Assembly: GCA_947500445.1 (NCBI GenBank)
Contig: CANMSB010000002.1
Location: 124,001 to 188,000 of the forward strand
Direction of reading: 5' to 3'
Length of the DNA: 64,000 nt
From: an uncultured Flavobacteriaceae bacterium
GTDB lineage: Bacteria > Bacteroidota > Bacteroidia > Flavobacteriales > Flavobacteriaceae
Below the pieces are notes generated by a model. The model searched no databases, had not been told where the DNA came from, and was given only the letters and a program-made list of their open reading frames with translations. The translations under genes were made by a program, and so were the position numbers. Shown here piece by piece: positions 20,021 to 30,044 of this stretch. How positions within the stretch are numbered: position 1 is the first letter of the stretch; each line of letters opens with the position of its first letter.

Positions 20021-21340
20021 ATGTTGAGTAAGCGAATTCTGAAAAAATTACCGTTTTTTTTTCTCTTTTTATTGTCGTTTTATCCGTTGATGAAATCGGG
20101 TATCGCCTCCACAACCGCTATTCTTTTTTTGTCCTCTACCTTGCTCGTTTACCGTAAAAATTTTGCTTTAAGATATCAGGATTATGGCTTAAAACCTTTG
20201 ATTGTAAATTGTGGTTTCTATGTTTTATTACTTCTTTCTATAGGATATTCGGATAACATTGCGGACGGCTTCAAAAAGGTACAAGCCAGCTTGCTACTGT
20301 TGTTCTTTCCTAGTGTTGTCATATACTTCTTACCAAGAATAAAAGAAGAAACTTTTAAGTATCTATCGTACGGTTTTATTGTTTCGAACCTGATTTTGCT
20401 AATTTACTTTTTCCATGTTCTTATCGATGGCCTTGAAATAGACAGGTTCCCGAAACTATCCGAAAGTAGTTTTTTGGCACAAATCAAAGCGTTGAACACA
20501 TATCCTTACGAATTTGCCCTATCTAAGGCCCAAAAGCATTTAAACGTAATTTATGAATCTCACAAAGTGTACGTATCCTTGCACTTTCTTACGGCCATGT
20601 TGCTTTCATTTCGCTTGCTTATGAAGGCAAAGGTATGGATCGTAAATAAGGTGCTTTTGGGTGTCTTCACCATTATGTTCACTCTTGCTATCGTATATAG
20701 CCAAGCAATAACAACGGTGTTAGCACTTATTGTGATTATCGGTTTATTTCCGTTTTTCTATTTCAGAGGACGGCTAAGTAAAATGATGTTTATCAGTGGT
20801 ATTATCATACTTATAACAATAGGTAGTTTCATAGGGGTTTTTGATACCTACGCGAACAAGAATACCACATCTGTTTTCAAATTGTTTTCATCGGTCTTTA
20901 AATCAGATACTGTTGAAAGAGGTGTAGACAAGCGCATCTACATCTACGACTGTAGTGTGGATTTGATAAAAAAACAACCTTTTTTCGGCTATGGAGTTGG
21001 TGATGTCCAAAAGAAACTAAATGAATGTTACAGCGAAAAAAATTATAAAATTGCCGAGTACCAATCTACAGGAACGGATATCAACTCGCATAATTATTAT
21101 CTGAATATGTGGTTGTCTGCAGGTTTTCTGGGATTGGGATCCCTTATTTTTTTGTTTATATATAACTTGATTCTTGCATTTCGGGTAAATGAATACATAT
21201 ATGTTTTTTTCTTATTGGCTTTCGCTCTAAGTTTATTGACCGAAAATATTTTGGTGCGCATGGCAGGGGTATTCCTATTTGCGGTTTTTAACGCTTTGTT
21301 TTATTCCATAAGTACTATCGATGTCCAAAGAAAACGATAA
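20021..21340 (+). CDS. O-antigen ligase/polymerase family membrane protein (Wzy_C type)
   Basis: 439 residues with about 11 hydrophobic segments. The Wzy_C hallmark is near the C-terminus: NSHNYYLNMWLSAGFLGLG, preceded by KRIYIYDCSVDLIKKQPFFGYGVGD, a typical loop of WaaL/Wzy-type glycosyltransferases. It acts on undecaprenyl-linked glycan at the periplasmic face, either polymerising units or ligating them to lipid A-core. The locus also encodes another Wzy-type protein at 22741, so this one may be the ligase. The 3' end overlaps the flippase gene by 20 bp, which suggests coupled translation. Confidence 0.8.
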   Translation: MLSKRILKKLPFFFLFLLSFYPLMKSGIASTTAILFLSSTLLVYRKNFALRYQDYGLKPLIVNCGFYVLLLLSIGYSDNIADGFKKVQASLLLLFFPSVVIYFLPRIKEETFKYLSYGFIVSNLILLIYFFHVLIDGLEIDRFPKLSESSFLAQIKALNTYPYEFALSKAQKHLNVIYESHKVYVSLHFLTAMLLSFRLLMKAKVWIVNKVLLGVFTIMFTLAIVYSQAITTVLALIVIIGLFPFFYFRGRLSKMMFISGIIILITIGSFIGVFDTYANKNTTSVFKLFSSVFKSDTVERGVDKRIYIYDCSVDLIKKQPFFGYGVGDVQKKLNECYSEKNYKIAEYQSTGTDINSHNYYLNMWLSAGFLGLGSLIFLFIYNLILAFRVNEYIYVFFLLAFALSLLTENILVRMAGVFLFAVFNALFYSISTIDVQRKR

Positions 21341-22721
21341 GCCAAGAAGTTTAGCCAAGGGTTCCTTTATATACGGTATTGGCAACATAGGTACGTTGGT
21401 AATTAACTTCTTTTTAGTGCCGCTGTACACATTTTATCTTTCGAACGAGGAGCTGGGCTATTTTGATTTGGTCGCCTCGGGGCTAATTTTGATGGCACCT
21501 GTTTTTTTCGGGCATATAGAACTCGCGGTCGTTCGTTGGGTCTTGGCCAACAAAAATACCAAGAATGTTACCGATGTGGTGTCAAATGCCCTTGTGGTGT
21601 TTTTGGCGGGCCTTTGTCTTTTTACACTTGTATTTGGGCTGGTAAATGCGTTCTCCAATGTGACGCTGGCGAAATACGTTTTTGTTTATCTGATTTCCAA
21701 TTTTTTCTACATTATCGTAAAACAGGTAATCCGCAGCGTCTTTTCGTCCACACATTATGTACTAACGGAACTTTCCTATGTTCTTATGGTGCTATTGTGC
21801 AGTATCTTTTTTGTGGGCAACTATGGCCTGAAAGCTATTTTTCTTTCCTACGGGTCGGCGTCGATTGTACTTTTAGTTTATGTTCTTGCCATGGGGATAA
21901 CGAAGTACATAAGTTTCAACACTATGAAAATGACCATTACAAAGGAATTACTGGGTTATTCCTTTCCTTTGGTGTTGAACGCCATAAGCCTTTGGATGAA
22001 CAACCAATCCAGTAAGTACATAATTGCCTCTTTCCTTACTTTGAGCGCCAACGGTATCTATGCCATAGCATTTAAGATTGCTTACGTAATACAAATCTTA
22101 AATCGTATTTTCTATTTTTCTTTACAGGACAAAATGTTTGCAGTTTACGGTAAAGCGGAGTTTAAAGACTTTTTTTCAAAAACGTTCAATACGTATTCGG
22201 GATTGTTATTTTCGTTGCTTTACCTGCTTATAGCTGTCCAGAAGGTGTTACTGCCTTTGATTATAGATACGTCTTTCTTGGAGGCGACACGATACATCCC
22301 TATCTTGGCCCTAGGGGTAGTATTTATGTCGTTATCCTCCGTTTTAGGCATTATATATCAATGTGAAAAGAAAAATATGCACGCATTCAAAACCTCTCTG
22401 GTATCAGGTATCTTAATTGTGTTTATGGGGTTTGTATTAATTCCCGATTATGGACTTTACGGTGCTGCGCTGGTTTTTATGATAGGTAATTTTATCTGGT
22501 TGCTCTATCGCTATATTGATATTCAGAGGTATACCGTTGTAAAGGTCAAGATGTTATTTTTTTTGATGTACATCGCTACCGCTTTTGTATTGTTTCTGAT
22601 TACCAACAACGAGGGTATTTGGTATATCGTTTTGGGTATTGTTGTCGCCGTTTCTGCTTCCGTACTGTTCAATCGAGAATTGTTACGAACCAAGTTATCG
22701 GCCATGAGGAAATTTTTTTAA
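21321..22721 (+). CDS. Polysaccharide flippase (Wzx/MATE-like)
   Basis: 466 residues with about 12-14 TM helices evenly spaced. The N-terminus (SLAKGSFIYGIGNIGTLVINFFLVPLYTFYLS, residues about 9-40) is typical of polysaccharide biosynthesis flippases, and WMNNQSSKYIIASFL near residue 225 matches the central motif. It would flip undecaprenyl-PP-linked repeat units to the periplasm. It overlaps the ligase-like gene by 20 bp. Confidence 0.88.
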   Translation: MSKENDKPRSLAKGSFIYGIGNIGTLVINFFLVPLYTFYLSNEELGYFDLVASGLILMAPVFFGHIELAVVRWVLANKNTKNVTDVVSNALVVFLAGLCLFTLVFGLVNAFSNVTLAKYVFVYLISNFFYIIVKQVIRSVFSSTHYVLTELSYVLMVLLCSIFFVGNYGLKAIFLSYGSASIVLLVYVLAMGITKYISFNTMKMTITKELLGYSFPLVLNAISLWMNNQSSKYIIASFLTLSANGIYAIAFKIAYVIQILNRIFYFSLQDKMFAVYGKAEFKDFFSKTFNTYSGLLFSLLYLLIAVQKVLLPLIIDTSFLEATRYIPILALGVVFMSLSSVLGIIYQCEKKNMHAFKTSLVSGILIVFMGFVLIPDYGLYGAALVFMIGNFIWLLYRYIDIQRYTVVKVKMLFFLMYIATAFVLFLITNNEGIWYIVLGIVVAVSASVLFNRELLRTKLSAMRKFF

Positions 22722-22740
22722 TCATATTTTTAATTAACAC

Positions 22741-24162
22741 GTGCGAATTTTACTTTCCATAGCGTTCTGTCTGCTGAGTATAATAATCTTGGCCACACAA
22801 TGGTATGGGTTTGGATTATTTTTTTCATTAGTATCTTATGGCCTTGTTTTGTATCAGACCTTTAGGACGGTAGGTGTTAATTCCGTACTATTTCTTTTTA
22901 TGGTCTTGTTCGGTATGTACGGGTATAGTGTTCCTATTTCCGTTTTTTTTGATGCGGACATTGGTTGGCATCGGGTGGCAAAGCTAAGGTCATGGCAAAA
23001 AGTGGACGACTCATTGTTTTCTTTCTTGATCAGCAATCAACTTGCATTATTGGCAACGGCCATACTTTTTCTGTTTTTCGTTAAAAAGCGGGTCATGAAG
23101 ATACCTGTCAATGCTACGAGCAAAGTAAACGCTAATTATTATCGGTTCGCTTTGGTTGCGGGAATTCTATCCAGTTTAAGCGAAGGCCTTAATTTTTTGC
23201 GTGCCGGTGGTTTTGGTGCTATTTCCCATGGCAAGGCCTTTTATCAAGGCGCTGTGAATGATTTGGCAATGAACATTCCCTATGAAGGCTTTTTTTACAT
23301 TTCAATAGCCTTGTTTGCGCAGTTTTTCGCAACGGTTCAAAGTAAAACTGATAAGTACCTTACTTATCTCCCGCCTTTTTTAGTATCGATTGTATTTATA
23401 CTCTTTATCAATCTTGCTATCGGGGAAAGGGGAACCCTATTGGTAGCTATGGTGGTCTTTGTTCTGGCTTACACCATCAAAAGAAGGATTACAAAAGTCG
23501 GTTTTTCCTATATTTTGCTTTTATCGTTTGTTTACGTTGCGTTCAACGTTCTGACCTTGTTAAGGGAGAAGAATATCGAATACAAGGGTTTTTCAAAATT
23601 TTTCGCAAGCTATGACCAAAAGCTGTATAAGTTAATGAATCCGGCGAATTCAGAATTTGGTTCACCAGCTTTGAACTATCGAATCTTTATCACGAAAAAG
23701 GAAGAAGACTACCGGTACAAAATTGGCAAAACCTATACTGAAATTACTACGGCCTTCATTCCCAGGTATGTTTATCCAACCAAACCGATAGGTATCGTTT
23801 TTGAATTTAGGGATAAATATTTTGCCGAACGCAAAGAAATGGGATCTACTGCGGGAACCGGCTTTTCCTCATTGATGGAGGCCTATATGAATTTTTGGTA
23901 CTTTGGACCCTTTGTGGTATATCTTGTCTTTATGTTTTTTCTGATTTATATGGAAAGCAAACGCGGGAGACAAAAAATCTTCACGGATTTATTATATCTT
24001 CTTTTGTTCAATGTGTTTCTTATTTTCTCAAGGTCGGCATCGCAATATATCCTCTACACTCTTTTCATGTACATTGGGCAAATACTTGTTGTTACTTTTG
24101 TTTATAAAGCATTGCCCAAAAAGGTATTTAACGTTTTAGAAATTAACGATGCAAAGAGGTAA
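22741..24162 (+). CDS. O-antigen repeat-unit polymerase (Wzy-like)
   Basis: 473 residues starting with GTG at 22741. Multiple TM helices. The C-terminal third holds GTGFSSLMEAYMNFWYFGPF (about 379-398), the pattern found in oligosaccharide repeat-unit polymerases, and a conserved periplasmic loop with EFRDKYFAERKEMGSTAG. It is the most likely Wzy polymerase of the locus. It overlaps the following glycosyltransferase gene by 14 bp. Confidence 0.75.
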   Translation: MRILLSIAFCLLSIIILATQWYGFGLFFSLVSYGLVLYQTFRTVGVNSVLFLFMVLFGMYGYSVPISVFFDADIGWHRVAKLRSWQKVDDSLFSFLISNQLALLATAILFLFFVKKRVMKIPVNATSKVNANYYRFALVAGILSSLSEGLNFLRAGGFGAISHGKAFYQGAVNDLAMNIPYEGFFYISIALFAQFFATVQSKTDKYLTYLPPFLVSIVFILFINLAIGERGTLLVAMVVFVLAYTIKRRITKVGFSYILLLSFVYVAFNVLTLLREKNIEYKGFSKFFASYDQKLYKLMNPANSEFGSPALNYRIFITKKEEDYRYKIGKTYTEITTAFIPRYVYPTKPIGIVFEFRDKYFAERKEMGSTAGTGFSSLMEAYMNFWYFGPFVVYLVFMFFLIYMESKRGRQKIFTDLLYLLLFNVFLIFSRSASQYILYTLFMYIGQILVVTFVYKALPKKVFNVLEINDAKR

Positions 24163-25255
24163 AATCTGTTTTTTTGTTCCCTTCTATCCCCTTATAACGG
24201 GAGGGGCCGAATATCAAGCTAAATTGATAGCTTTAGCCCTTCAAAAGGAAGGGTTCACGATTGTATATGTCTCCTCCGGCCATGAGCATGAAAAATGTGA
24301 GACTATAGATGGTTTTAAAGTATATCAATTAAAAGTGTCGGCAAGTTTGAGCGATAAAATGTCACTTTACAGCACCTTTATAAAAAAGGTCGGCAAAATT
24401 ATCCGCGACGAAGCGCCCAATATGCTCTATCAACGCATGTTGAATACCTTTACCTATCGCTTTTCCAATCTTGCAAAAAATCTTAAAATCCCTTTTGTGC
24501 TTCATATTGCGGACAATTATTCCATCGAATTCGGTACGGGCACCAAGGATTTACTTAAAAGAAAACTCTTCAAGCGTATTTTAAAAAAGAATCCAATAAT
24601 TATTTGCCAGACGGAATACCAACGAAGCAAAATACGGGATTTTAAATATGAGCCCACAGCGGTAATTCCCAATATGCACCCTTCGATATGCAGCAGTGTA
24701 CCTACAAAGGATAAGAAACGAATTGTTTGGATCGGTAATGCCAGACCGGTAAAACAGTTAGAAGTATATTTGGAACTAGCGGAGTGCTTATCCGATTCCG
24801 ATTACGAATTTCATGTTATTGGAAAGCTTCCGGATAATAACTACGGAAAATGGTTGCAAGAAAAGGTGGTTGCCAACAGGAATATCGAGTATCATGGGAT
24901 TCAAAACAATGATTTTGTGAATTCGTTTTTAAGCCGTTCGGCCTTGTTGATCAACACTTCCGTTTCAGAAGGATTTTCAAATACTTTTATACAAGCCTGG
25001 ATGTGCGGCACCCCTGTTCTTGCATTAAATTCAGATCCAGGGGGTATTATAAAAACCAATAAAATTGGATTAAACTGTAATGGCGACAAATCAATGCTTG
25101 CCAATAGTATTGAAGAAATTTTAGAATCCCCGACCTATGGCACACTGTGCGAAAGATCGCTGGAAACTGCAAATAGTTTTTTCGCTATAGAAAAGAACAT
25201 TCCTAAATTCATTACTATTTTAGAAGAAGCAAAGCATGACCGAAAAAAACCCTAA
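24149..25255 (+). CDS. GT4-family glycosyltransferase
   Basis: 368 residues, GT-B fold. The N-terminus PLITGGAEYQAKLIALALQ is the acceptor-domain glycine-rich loop; the C-terminal donor-domain motif SEGFSNTFIQAWMCGTPVLA includes the E-x7-E pair. It transfers a nucleotide-activated sugar to the growing lipid-linked repeat unit at the cytoplasmic membrane face. Donor sugar cannot be predicted. It overlaps its neighbours by 14 and 20 bp, so it is translationally coupled on both sides. Confidence 0.85.
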   Translation: MQRGKICFFVPFYPLITGGAEYQAKLIALALQKEGFTIVYVSSGHEHEKCETIDGFKVYQLKVSASLSDKMSLYSTFIKKVGKIIRDEAPNMLYQRMLNTFTYRFSNLAKNLKIPFVLHIADNYSIEFGTGTKDLLKRKLFKRILKKNPIIICQTEYQRSKIRDFKYEPTAVIPNMHPSICSSVPTKDKKRIVWIGNARPVKQLEVYLELAECLSDSDYEFHVIGKLPDNNYGKWLQEKVVANRNIEYHGIQNNDFVNSFLSRSALLINTSVSEGFSNTFIQAWMCGTPVLALNSDPGGIIKTNKIGLNCNGDKSMLANSIEEILESPTYGTLCERSLETANSFFAIEKNIPKFITILEEAKHDRKKP

Positions 25256-26204
25256 CGATGACCGACGGATATTATGGACTCATAATTTCCCTAAAATACC
25301 AGGAGGAGGCGGGGTCTGGATGTACAATCAATACGAATTTGTCAAGGATAAGGTCGATCTGTACTATATGAATGATCTTCGGAATCCGATTTGGTTTATA
25401 CTACATTTGTTCCGTCTTCGACGAATATCGAAAAAATATGAGATCGTTCATGCCCAGTATGGTTCTGCTGTAGGTTTTCTGACCAGTTTTGTAAAAGCTA
25501 TTCGTATCGTTTCACTGAAAGGCTCCGATTGGTACAAAGCGCCTGGCCGTTCCATATTTGACAGATTAAGAATATTTTTGGGATCGGCCTTAACGAAATT
25601 TGCACTCCTGAGAAGCAATCATGTGATAGTAATGTCGGATGCCATGCGGTCGATGGTCGTAAAAAAGTTCCCTGAAACCAGGATTACTACAATAGTAGAC
25701 CCGATCGACATAGAAAATTTTGTCGCGACACCTGAAAACCGACAAAGACCCGTAAAGAGGGTATTGTTCGCGTCATCTACCTTGCACAATCCAACAAAAC
25801 GGTTTTCGCTCGCGAAAAAGGCGGTTTCGCATCTTCAAAAGAGAATGGAAAATGTAGAGCTGGTGGTAATGACAAAAGTCCCATACGATAAAGTGAGCGA
25901 GTTTATGAACGCTACAGATGTGTTGTTACTGACCTCGACCCATGAAGGTTGGCCGAATGTCGTAAAAGAAATGTTGGCCTTGGACAAACCTTTTGTAAGC
26001 ACTGATGTAAGTGATTTGGCCGCAGTTGCCTCAAAAACCAATTCTTGTTATGTATGTACCGATGATTTTAAAGAACTCGGCGATGCGCTGTTTAAATCAC
26101 TTAACGCCCCTAAAGAGGATTTGAGATATTTGGTAGAATCCTATAGCATGGAAAGTGCTTTGAGCACGCTGTATAAGGTTTACGACCAATATTCAAGGCC
26201 ATAG
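25236..26204 (+). CDS. GT4-family glycosyltransferase
   Basis: 322 residues, GT-B fold. An N-terminal PGGGGVWMYNQYEFV loop and the donor-domain motif STHEGWPNVVKEMLALDKPFV (about 236-256) are seen. It is shorter than usual for GT4, with a compact acceptor domain. It overlaps the preceding glycosyltransferase by 20 bp. The linkage formed is unknown. Confidence 0.82.
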   Translation: MTEKNPNDDRRILWTHNFPKIPGGGGVWMYNQYEFVKDKVDLYYMNDLRNPIWFILHLFRLRRISKKYEIVHAQYGSAVGFLTSFVKAIRIVSLKGSDWYKAPGRSIFDRLRIFLGSALTKFALLRSNHVIVMSDAMRSMVVKKFPETRITTIVDPIDIENFVATPENRQRPVKRVLFASSTLHNPTKRFSLAKKAVSHLQKRMENVELVVMTKVPYDKVSEFMNATDVLLLTSTHEGWPNVVKEMLALDKPFVSTDVSDLAAVASKTNSCYVCTDDFKELGDALFKSLNAPKEDLRYLVESYSMESALSTLYKVYDQYSRP

Positions 26205-26267
26205 AACATTTCATTTAAGCTTGAAAATTAAAAAATAGCCGTAATCTTGTAGGTAAACGTTATTACA

Positions 26268-27428
26268 ATGGAAGCCTTAGAAATAGAATTGTCTATCGTA
26301 ATGCCATGTTTAAATGAGGCAGAAACTTTGCAGGTTTGCATTGAGAAGGCCAAAAGCTTTCTGGAAAGCTCTCAAATAAGGGGAGAAATCGTTATTTCCG
26401 ATAATGGAAGTACCGATGGCTCTCAGGATATAGCACTTGAAAATGGCGCTAGGGTCGTGCATGCTCCGGAAAAGGGTTATGGCGCGGCGCTCTTAACAGG
26501 TATCCAAAGCGCAGAGGGAAAATATGTTATCATGGGTGATGCCGATGATAGTTATGACTTTCTTGGACTAATGCCCTATGTTGTTAAATTGAGGGAAGGT
26601 TATGATCTGGTAATGGGAAATCGTTTTAAGGGAGGTATTAAAAAAGGGGCTATGCCCTTCATACATAAATACTTGGGAAACCCTGTATTATCTTTTATAG
26701 GACGACTGTTTTTCAAAATTCCGATACGTGATTTTCATTGTGGACTTAGAGGGTTTAAGAAACAATCGTTTATTAAAATGGATCTTCATACAACAGGAAT
26801 GGAGTTCGCCTCTGAAATGATCGTTAAAGCGGCCTTGAACAAAATGAAGATATCTGAAGTTCCTACCGTCCTCTCTCCTGATGGTAGAAGCAGACCGCCA
26901 CATCTGAGAACTTGGAGGGATGGTTGGCGGCACCTTCGATTTTTACTTATGTTTTCTCCAAATTGGCTCTTTTTGTACCCTGGTGCGGTTATTACCATTT
27001 TGGCAGCAGCTTTTAGTTTTATATTGGTCTTAAAACCCGTTAGCCTAGGGGGAATCACTTTTGACATTCATACCATTATTATTATGGCCTTTATGCTCAT
27101 TATTGGCATACAACTCATTTTTTTCCACTATTTCGTCAAAATATATAGTGTTGTAAAAGGTTTGGTTCCGGAAACGAAGGATTTTAATAAAATGTTCAAT
27201 TACTTCAATTTGGAAAGAGGGTTGGTTTTAGGTCTTATACTTACTCTTTTAGGCATCGTTCAAATTGCCTATAATTTTTACACTTGGGGAACTCTAGGTT
27301 TCGGCGGTTTGGAACCCGTTATTTTTGTGAGAAGAGTGCTACTTGCCGTAGTACCCCTTACATTGGGCTTACAAACAATAATGTATAGTTTCATGTTCAG
27401 TATTATCGGTATTAAAAGAAACAAATGA
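26268..27428 (+). CDS. GT2 glycosyltransferase, dolichol-phosphate-mannose-synthase-like, with TM tail
   Basis: 386 residues. An N-terminal GT-A domain (about 5-230) starts SIVMPCLNEAETL and has DNGSTDGS and the DxD-like MGDADDSYDF. It is followed by four TM helices (about 240-385). This layout is that of polyprenyl-phosphate hexose synthases, which load a hexose onto undecaprenyl phosphate for periplasmic GT-C enzymes. That fits the large multi-TM protein encoded two genes downstream. The stop overlaps the methyltransferase start by 4 bp. Confidence 0.85.
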   Translation: MEALEIELSIVMPCLNEAETLQVCIEKAKSFLESSQIRGEIVISDNGSTDGSQDIALENGARVVHAPEKGYGAALLTGIQSAEGKYVIMGDADDSYDFLGLMPYVVKLREGYDLVMGNRFKGGIKKGAMPFIHKYLGNPVLSFIGRLFFKIPIRDFHCGLRGFKKQSFIKMDLHTTGMEFASEMIVKAALNKMKISEVPTVLSPDGRSRPPHLRTWRDGWRHLRFLLMFSPNWLFLYPGAVITILAAAFSFILVLKPVSLGGITFDIHTIIIMAFMLIIGIQLIFFHYFVKIYSVVKGLVPETKDFNKMFNYFNLERGLVLGLILTLLGIVQIAYNFYTWGTLGFGGLEPVIFVRRVLLAVVPLTLGLQTIMYSFMFSIIGIKRNK

Positions 27429-28108
27429 GTTCACCTTTAGCAAAAGACAAAAAGAACTTTTTAGATCGTATGCTTATCTCTTTTCATCGGAATGTTTCGC
27501 ATGGGAATAGGGTAGAACTGTTGTCAAAATTACTTTACAAAGAAATGCGGTTCCTAAAAGAAAAGGACATTAAAGAATCATTATTTTTCTTAGATGTGGG
27601 TTGTGGGGATATGACTATTGGGAATTCTATAGCAGAGATGGATACAGACATCCATTTTAAGGGTATCGATATTCACCAGATTACCGACGATTTAAAGAAT
27701 TCTGAAAAATGGAAAAACTATTCCTGCTTCGATGGTAAAACAATTCCCTTTGCTGATAATTCTTTTGATGTAGTGCTTTTCAGTGATGTATTGCATCACG
27801 ATTTTGATAATATCGAGCGTTTGTTGACCGAAGCAAAACGCGTTTCAAAATACATAGTGATCAAAGATCACTTTGAATATGGTTTTCTTTCGCGAAAAAT
27901 ACTTCAGCTAGCGGACATTGTAGGAAATTATGGTTATGGAATTTCTATTCCAAAAAAATATATGTCCAAAAATTCCTTTTTGAAATTGATAAGCGCTTGT
28001 GGTTTGAAAGAAGTTAGGCGAATGTGCCCAATACATCTTTACGACCACAATTTATTGGTTAAGACGGTTTTTAGACCAAAATATCAATTTATCAGTATAC
28101 TAAAATAG
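27425..28108 (+). CDS. Class I SAM-dependent methyltransferase
   Basis: 227 residues. Motif I LDVGCGDMTIGN (about 57-68), an acidic residue after the second strand (FKGIDIHQI), and the post-motif FSDVLHHD (about 118-125) mark a Rossmann methyltransferase fold (Methyltransf_11 type). Located among glycosyltransferases and coupled to the preceding GT2 gene (4-bp overlap), so it probably O-methylates a sugar or a lipid-linked glycan. No TM segments. Confidence 0.85.
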   Translation: MSSPLAKDKKNFLDRMLISFHRNVSHGNRVELLSKLLYKEMRFLKEKDIKESLFFLDVGCGDMTIGNSIAEMDTDIHFKGIDIHQITDDLKNSEKWKNYSCFDGKTIPFADNSFDVVLFSDVLHHDFDNIERLLTEAKRVSKYIVIKDHFEYGFLSRKILQLADIVGNYGYGISIPKKYMSKNSFLKLISACGLKEVRRMCPIHLYDHNLLVKTVFRPKYQFISILK

Positions 28109-28156
28109 GATGTAAGCCATGGTCCGCACCATTAATAATTTTGAATCATTATAGTA

Positions 28157-29968
28157 ATGAAGCGTTTAAAGCATCTCTTTAGATCCAAGGAAATTCGTTT
28201 TTTCATACTCTCGGTGGTGCTCTTGCAGTCTGGGTTTTACCTAAACCTTTGGAATGTTGCGGATAAATCTTGGTTTTACACGTTTCAACAAAGTTCGGAG
28301 AGTTTGATTATTGGGCGTTTAGCCGCATCTGAAAGAGAGGGTCTTTCGTTTAAAGCGGGTTTACTTGGGAGATATTGTACCGAAGGTGATGTATTTGATC
28401 AGTATCCGTTCTATGAAAACAAAAAGCAGGAGGCCGAAAAAGAGTGCTTTGAGACGTATGATAGTCAAATCGCCGGGCAAGCCTTTGTATTTGTTTTACT
28501 AGATCAGCTCTCACCGTTTTCAAAAGCTACAAACATTCGCTTTTTCAGGTTTTGTTCAGCACTTCTTCTTGCTATTATACTTGCCCTGTTCCTGTCTTGG
28601 GTAAGCCGAAGGTACGGATTGATTACAGCTTTTATTACCTTACTTTTTTGCCTTTCGTCACATTGGCTTACCGTATTCGGAAGAAATCTATATTGGGTAG
28701 TTGGAGTACTTTACGTACCGTTCATATTTATGTTGTACCGACTCGATGCCGAAAGTTCCAAAAGAAAATCGGAATTAAGTTTTAAGAAAATTACGCTGTT
28801 TTCGTTTTTACTGGTCTCGTTGAAATGTGTGTTCACAGGTTTTGAACTAATTACGACGACACTTGTAATGTTTGTTGTTCCCATTGTTTACTTCGCCTAT
28901 CTTGATTCCTGGAAGAGAATGAAATTTTTTAAAAGGGTGTTAGGCGTTTCATTGGGGGTGGCCTGTGCTGTTTTATTTTACTTCATTGCGCTGGCCTTTC
29001 AGTTATCCTTCGTAAAAGGATCATTGACTAAAGGTTTTGAGCACATTGCCTATAGTTTTTCAAAACGCACCTCTGGCGGTGATGGAGATTTTCCTGAGAT
29101 AATAAAAGAATCGCTCGAAAGTACCGTCCCGGGGGTACTCGAAAAGTATTGGTCCGGGGTAGCCATAGATTTGAACACTTTTGTTGATTCTTCTTGGAGA
29201 AGTTTTTTTAGCATAGATTACGGCGAGCTGATATTGTTGTTCATTATCTTTTCCATCCTAGTGGTGATTGTCAAAAGTACCGGTAAAAGTGTTTCGGACC
29301 TGAAAAGAAAGAAGGCATTGGTTATTGTGACTTGGTTGTCCATTTTAGCACCGTTGTCATGGCATATAATTTTTAAGGGTCATTCCTATATCCATACGCA
29401 TACTAATTTCATTGCATGGTACATGCCGTTCTGTCTCTTTGGTTTCGCCATTATTGGCAATGCGCTTTCTACGAGTAGTGAATACGTTAAAAAATTGTAT
29501 TACGCTTCGAAACGAACTTATAAGGTATCATTTCAATTAGGTATTCTGATCATATTAACACTATGGGCCGTACAGCAGTATGACGGGATTGTCAGGTATG
29601 AAGCGTTAAAAAGTGTTCAAAAAGAATCAAATTTACTTGCCAGTACTTCAGGATTCGAAATATATCAATACGATAATAAACTTTGGTATTTTAAAAGTAA
29701 CGCCAGCCCAACGCAAATGAGGACGAGATTTTTTTTGCACGTTGTTCCTGAAAAAAATGAATCCCTGCCACAAGTCCGAAGAAAATACGATTATGCAAAC
29801 CTTGACTTTTATTACCGTGACAATCTTTTTTCCTTGCCATGGTGGAAGGTGCAAAAAAATGACATGATCGTTTCGGTCGCTCTTCCGGAATATCAAATCA
29901 AGACAATCAAAACAGGACAATTTTTAGGAAAGGAAATCGTGTGGGAAGCCGACATTAAATTACCCTAG
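28157..29968 (+). CDS. Large multi-TM protein, possible GT-C glycosyltransferase
   Basis: 603 residues, about 10-12 TM helices. A first periplasmic loop (about 35-105) is rich in charged residues and contains two Cys (RYCTEGD and EKECFETYD). There is a second large loop around 290-350 and a soluble C-terminal domain of about 110 residues. The topology resembles GT-C enzymes that use polyprenyl-phosphate sugars, consistent with the polyprenyl-phosphate hexose synthase-like gene two genes upstream. I see no sequence motif that proves catalysis, so the function is tentative. Confidence 0.5.
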   Translation: MKRLKHLFRSKEIRFFILSVVLLQSGFYLNLWNVADKSWFYTFQQSSESLIIGRLAASEREGLSFKAGLLGRYCTEGDVFDQYPFYENKKQEAEKECFETYDSQIAGQAFVFVLLDQLSPFSKATNIRFFRFCSALLLAIILALFLSWVSRRYGLITAFITLLFCLSSHWLTVFGRNLYWVVGVLYVPFIFMLYRLDAESSKRKSELSFKKITLFSFLLVSLKCVFTGFELITTTLVMFVVPIVYFAYLDSWKRMKFFKRVLGVSLGVACAVLFYFIALAFQLSFVKGSLTKGFEHIAYSFSKRTSGGDGDFPEIIKESLESTVPGVLEKYWSGVAIDLNTFVDSSWRSFFSIDYGELILLFIIFSILVVIVKSTGKSVSDLKRKKALVIVTWLSILAPLSWHIIFKGHSYIHTHTNFIAWYMPFCLFGFAIIGNALSTSSEYVKKLYYASKRTYKVSFQLGILIILTLWAVQQYDGIVRYEALKSVQKESNLLASTSGFEIYQYDNKLWYFKSNASPTQMRTRFFLHVVPEKNESLPQVRRKYDYANLDFYYRDNLFSLPWWKVQKNDMIVSVALPEYQIKTIKTGQFLGKEIVWEADIKLP

Positions 29969-30044
29969 GGGTATTAAGGCAATGTCCTTTATTTGAACGA
30001 GTTCTCCCAAAAGCTTTAAATCAGTTTATAGTACAAATTAAAAT

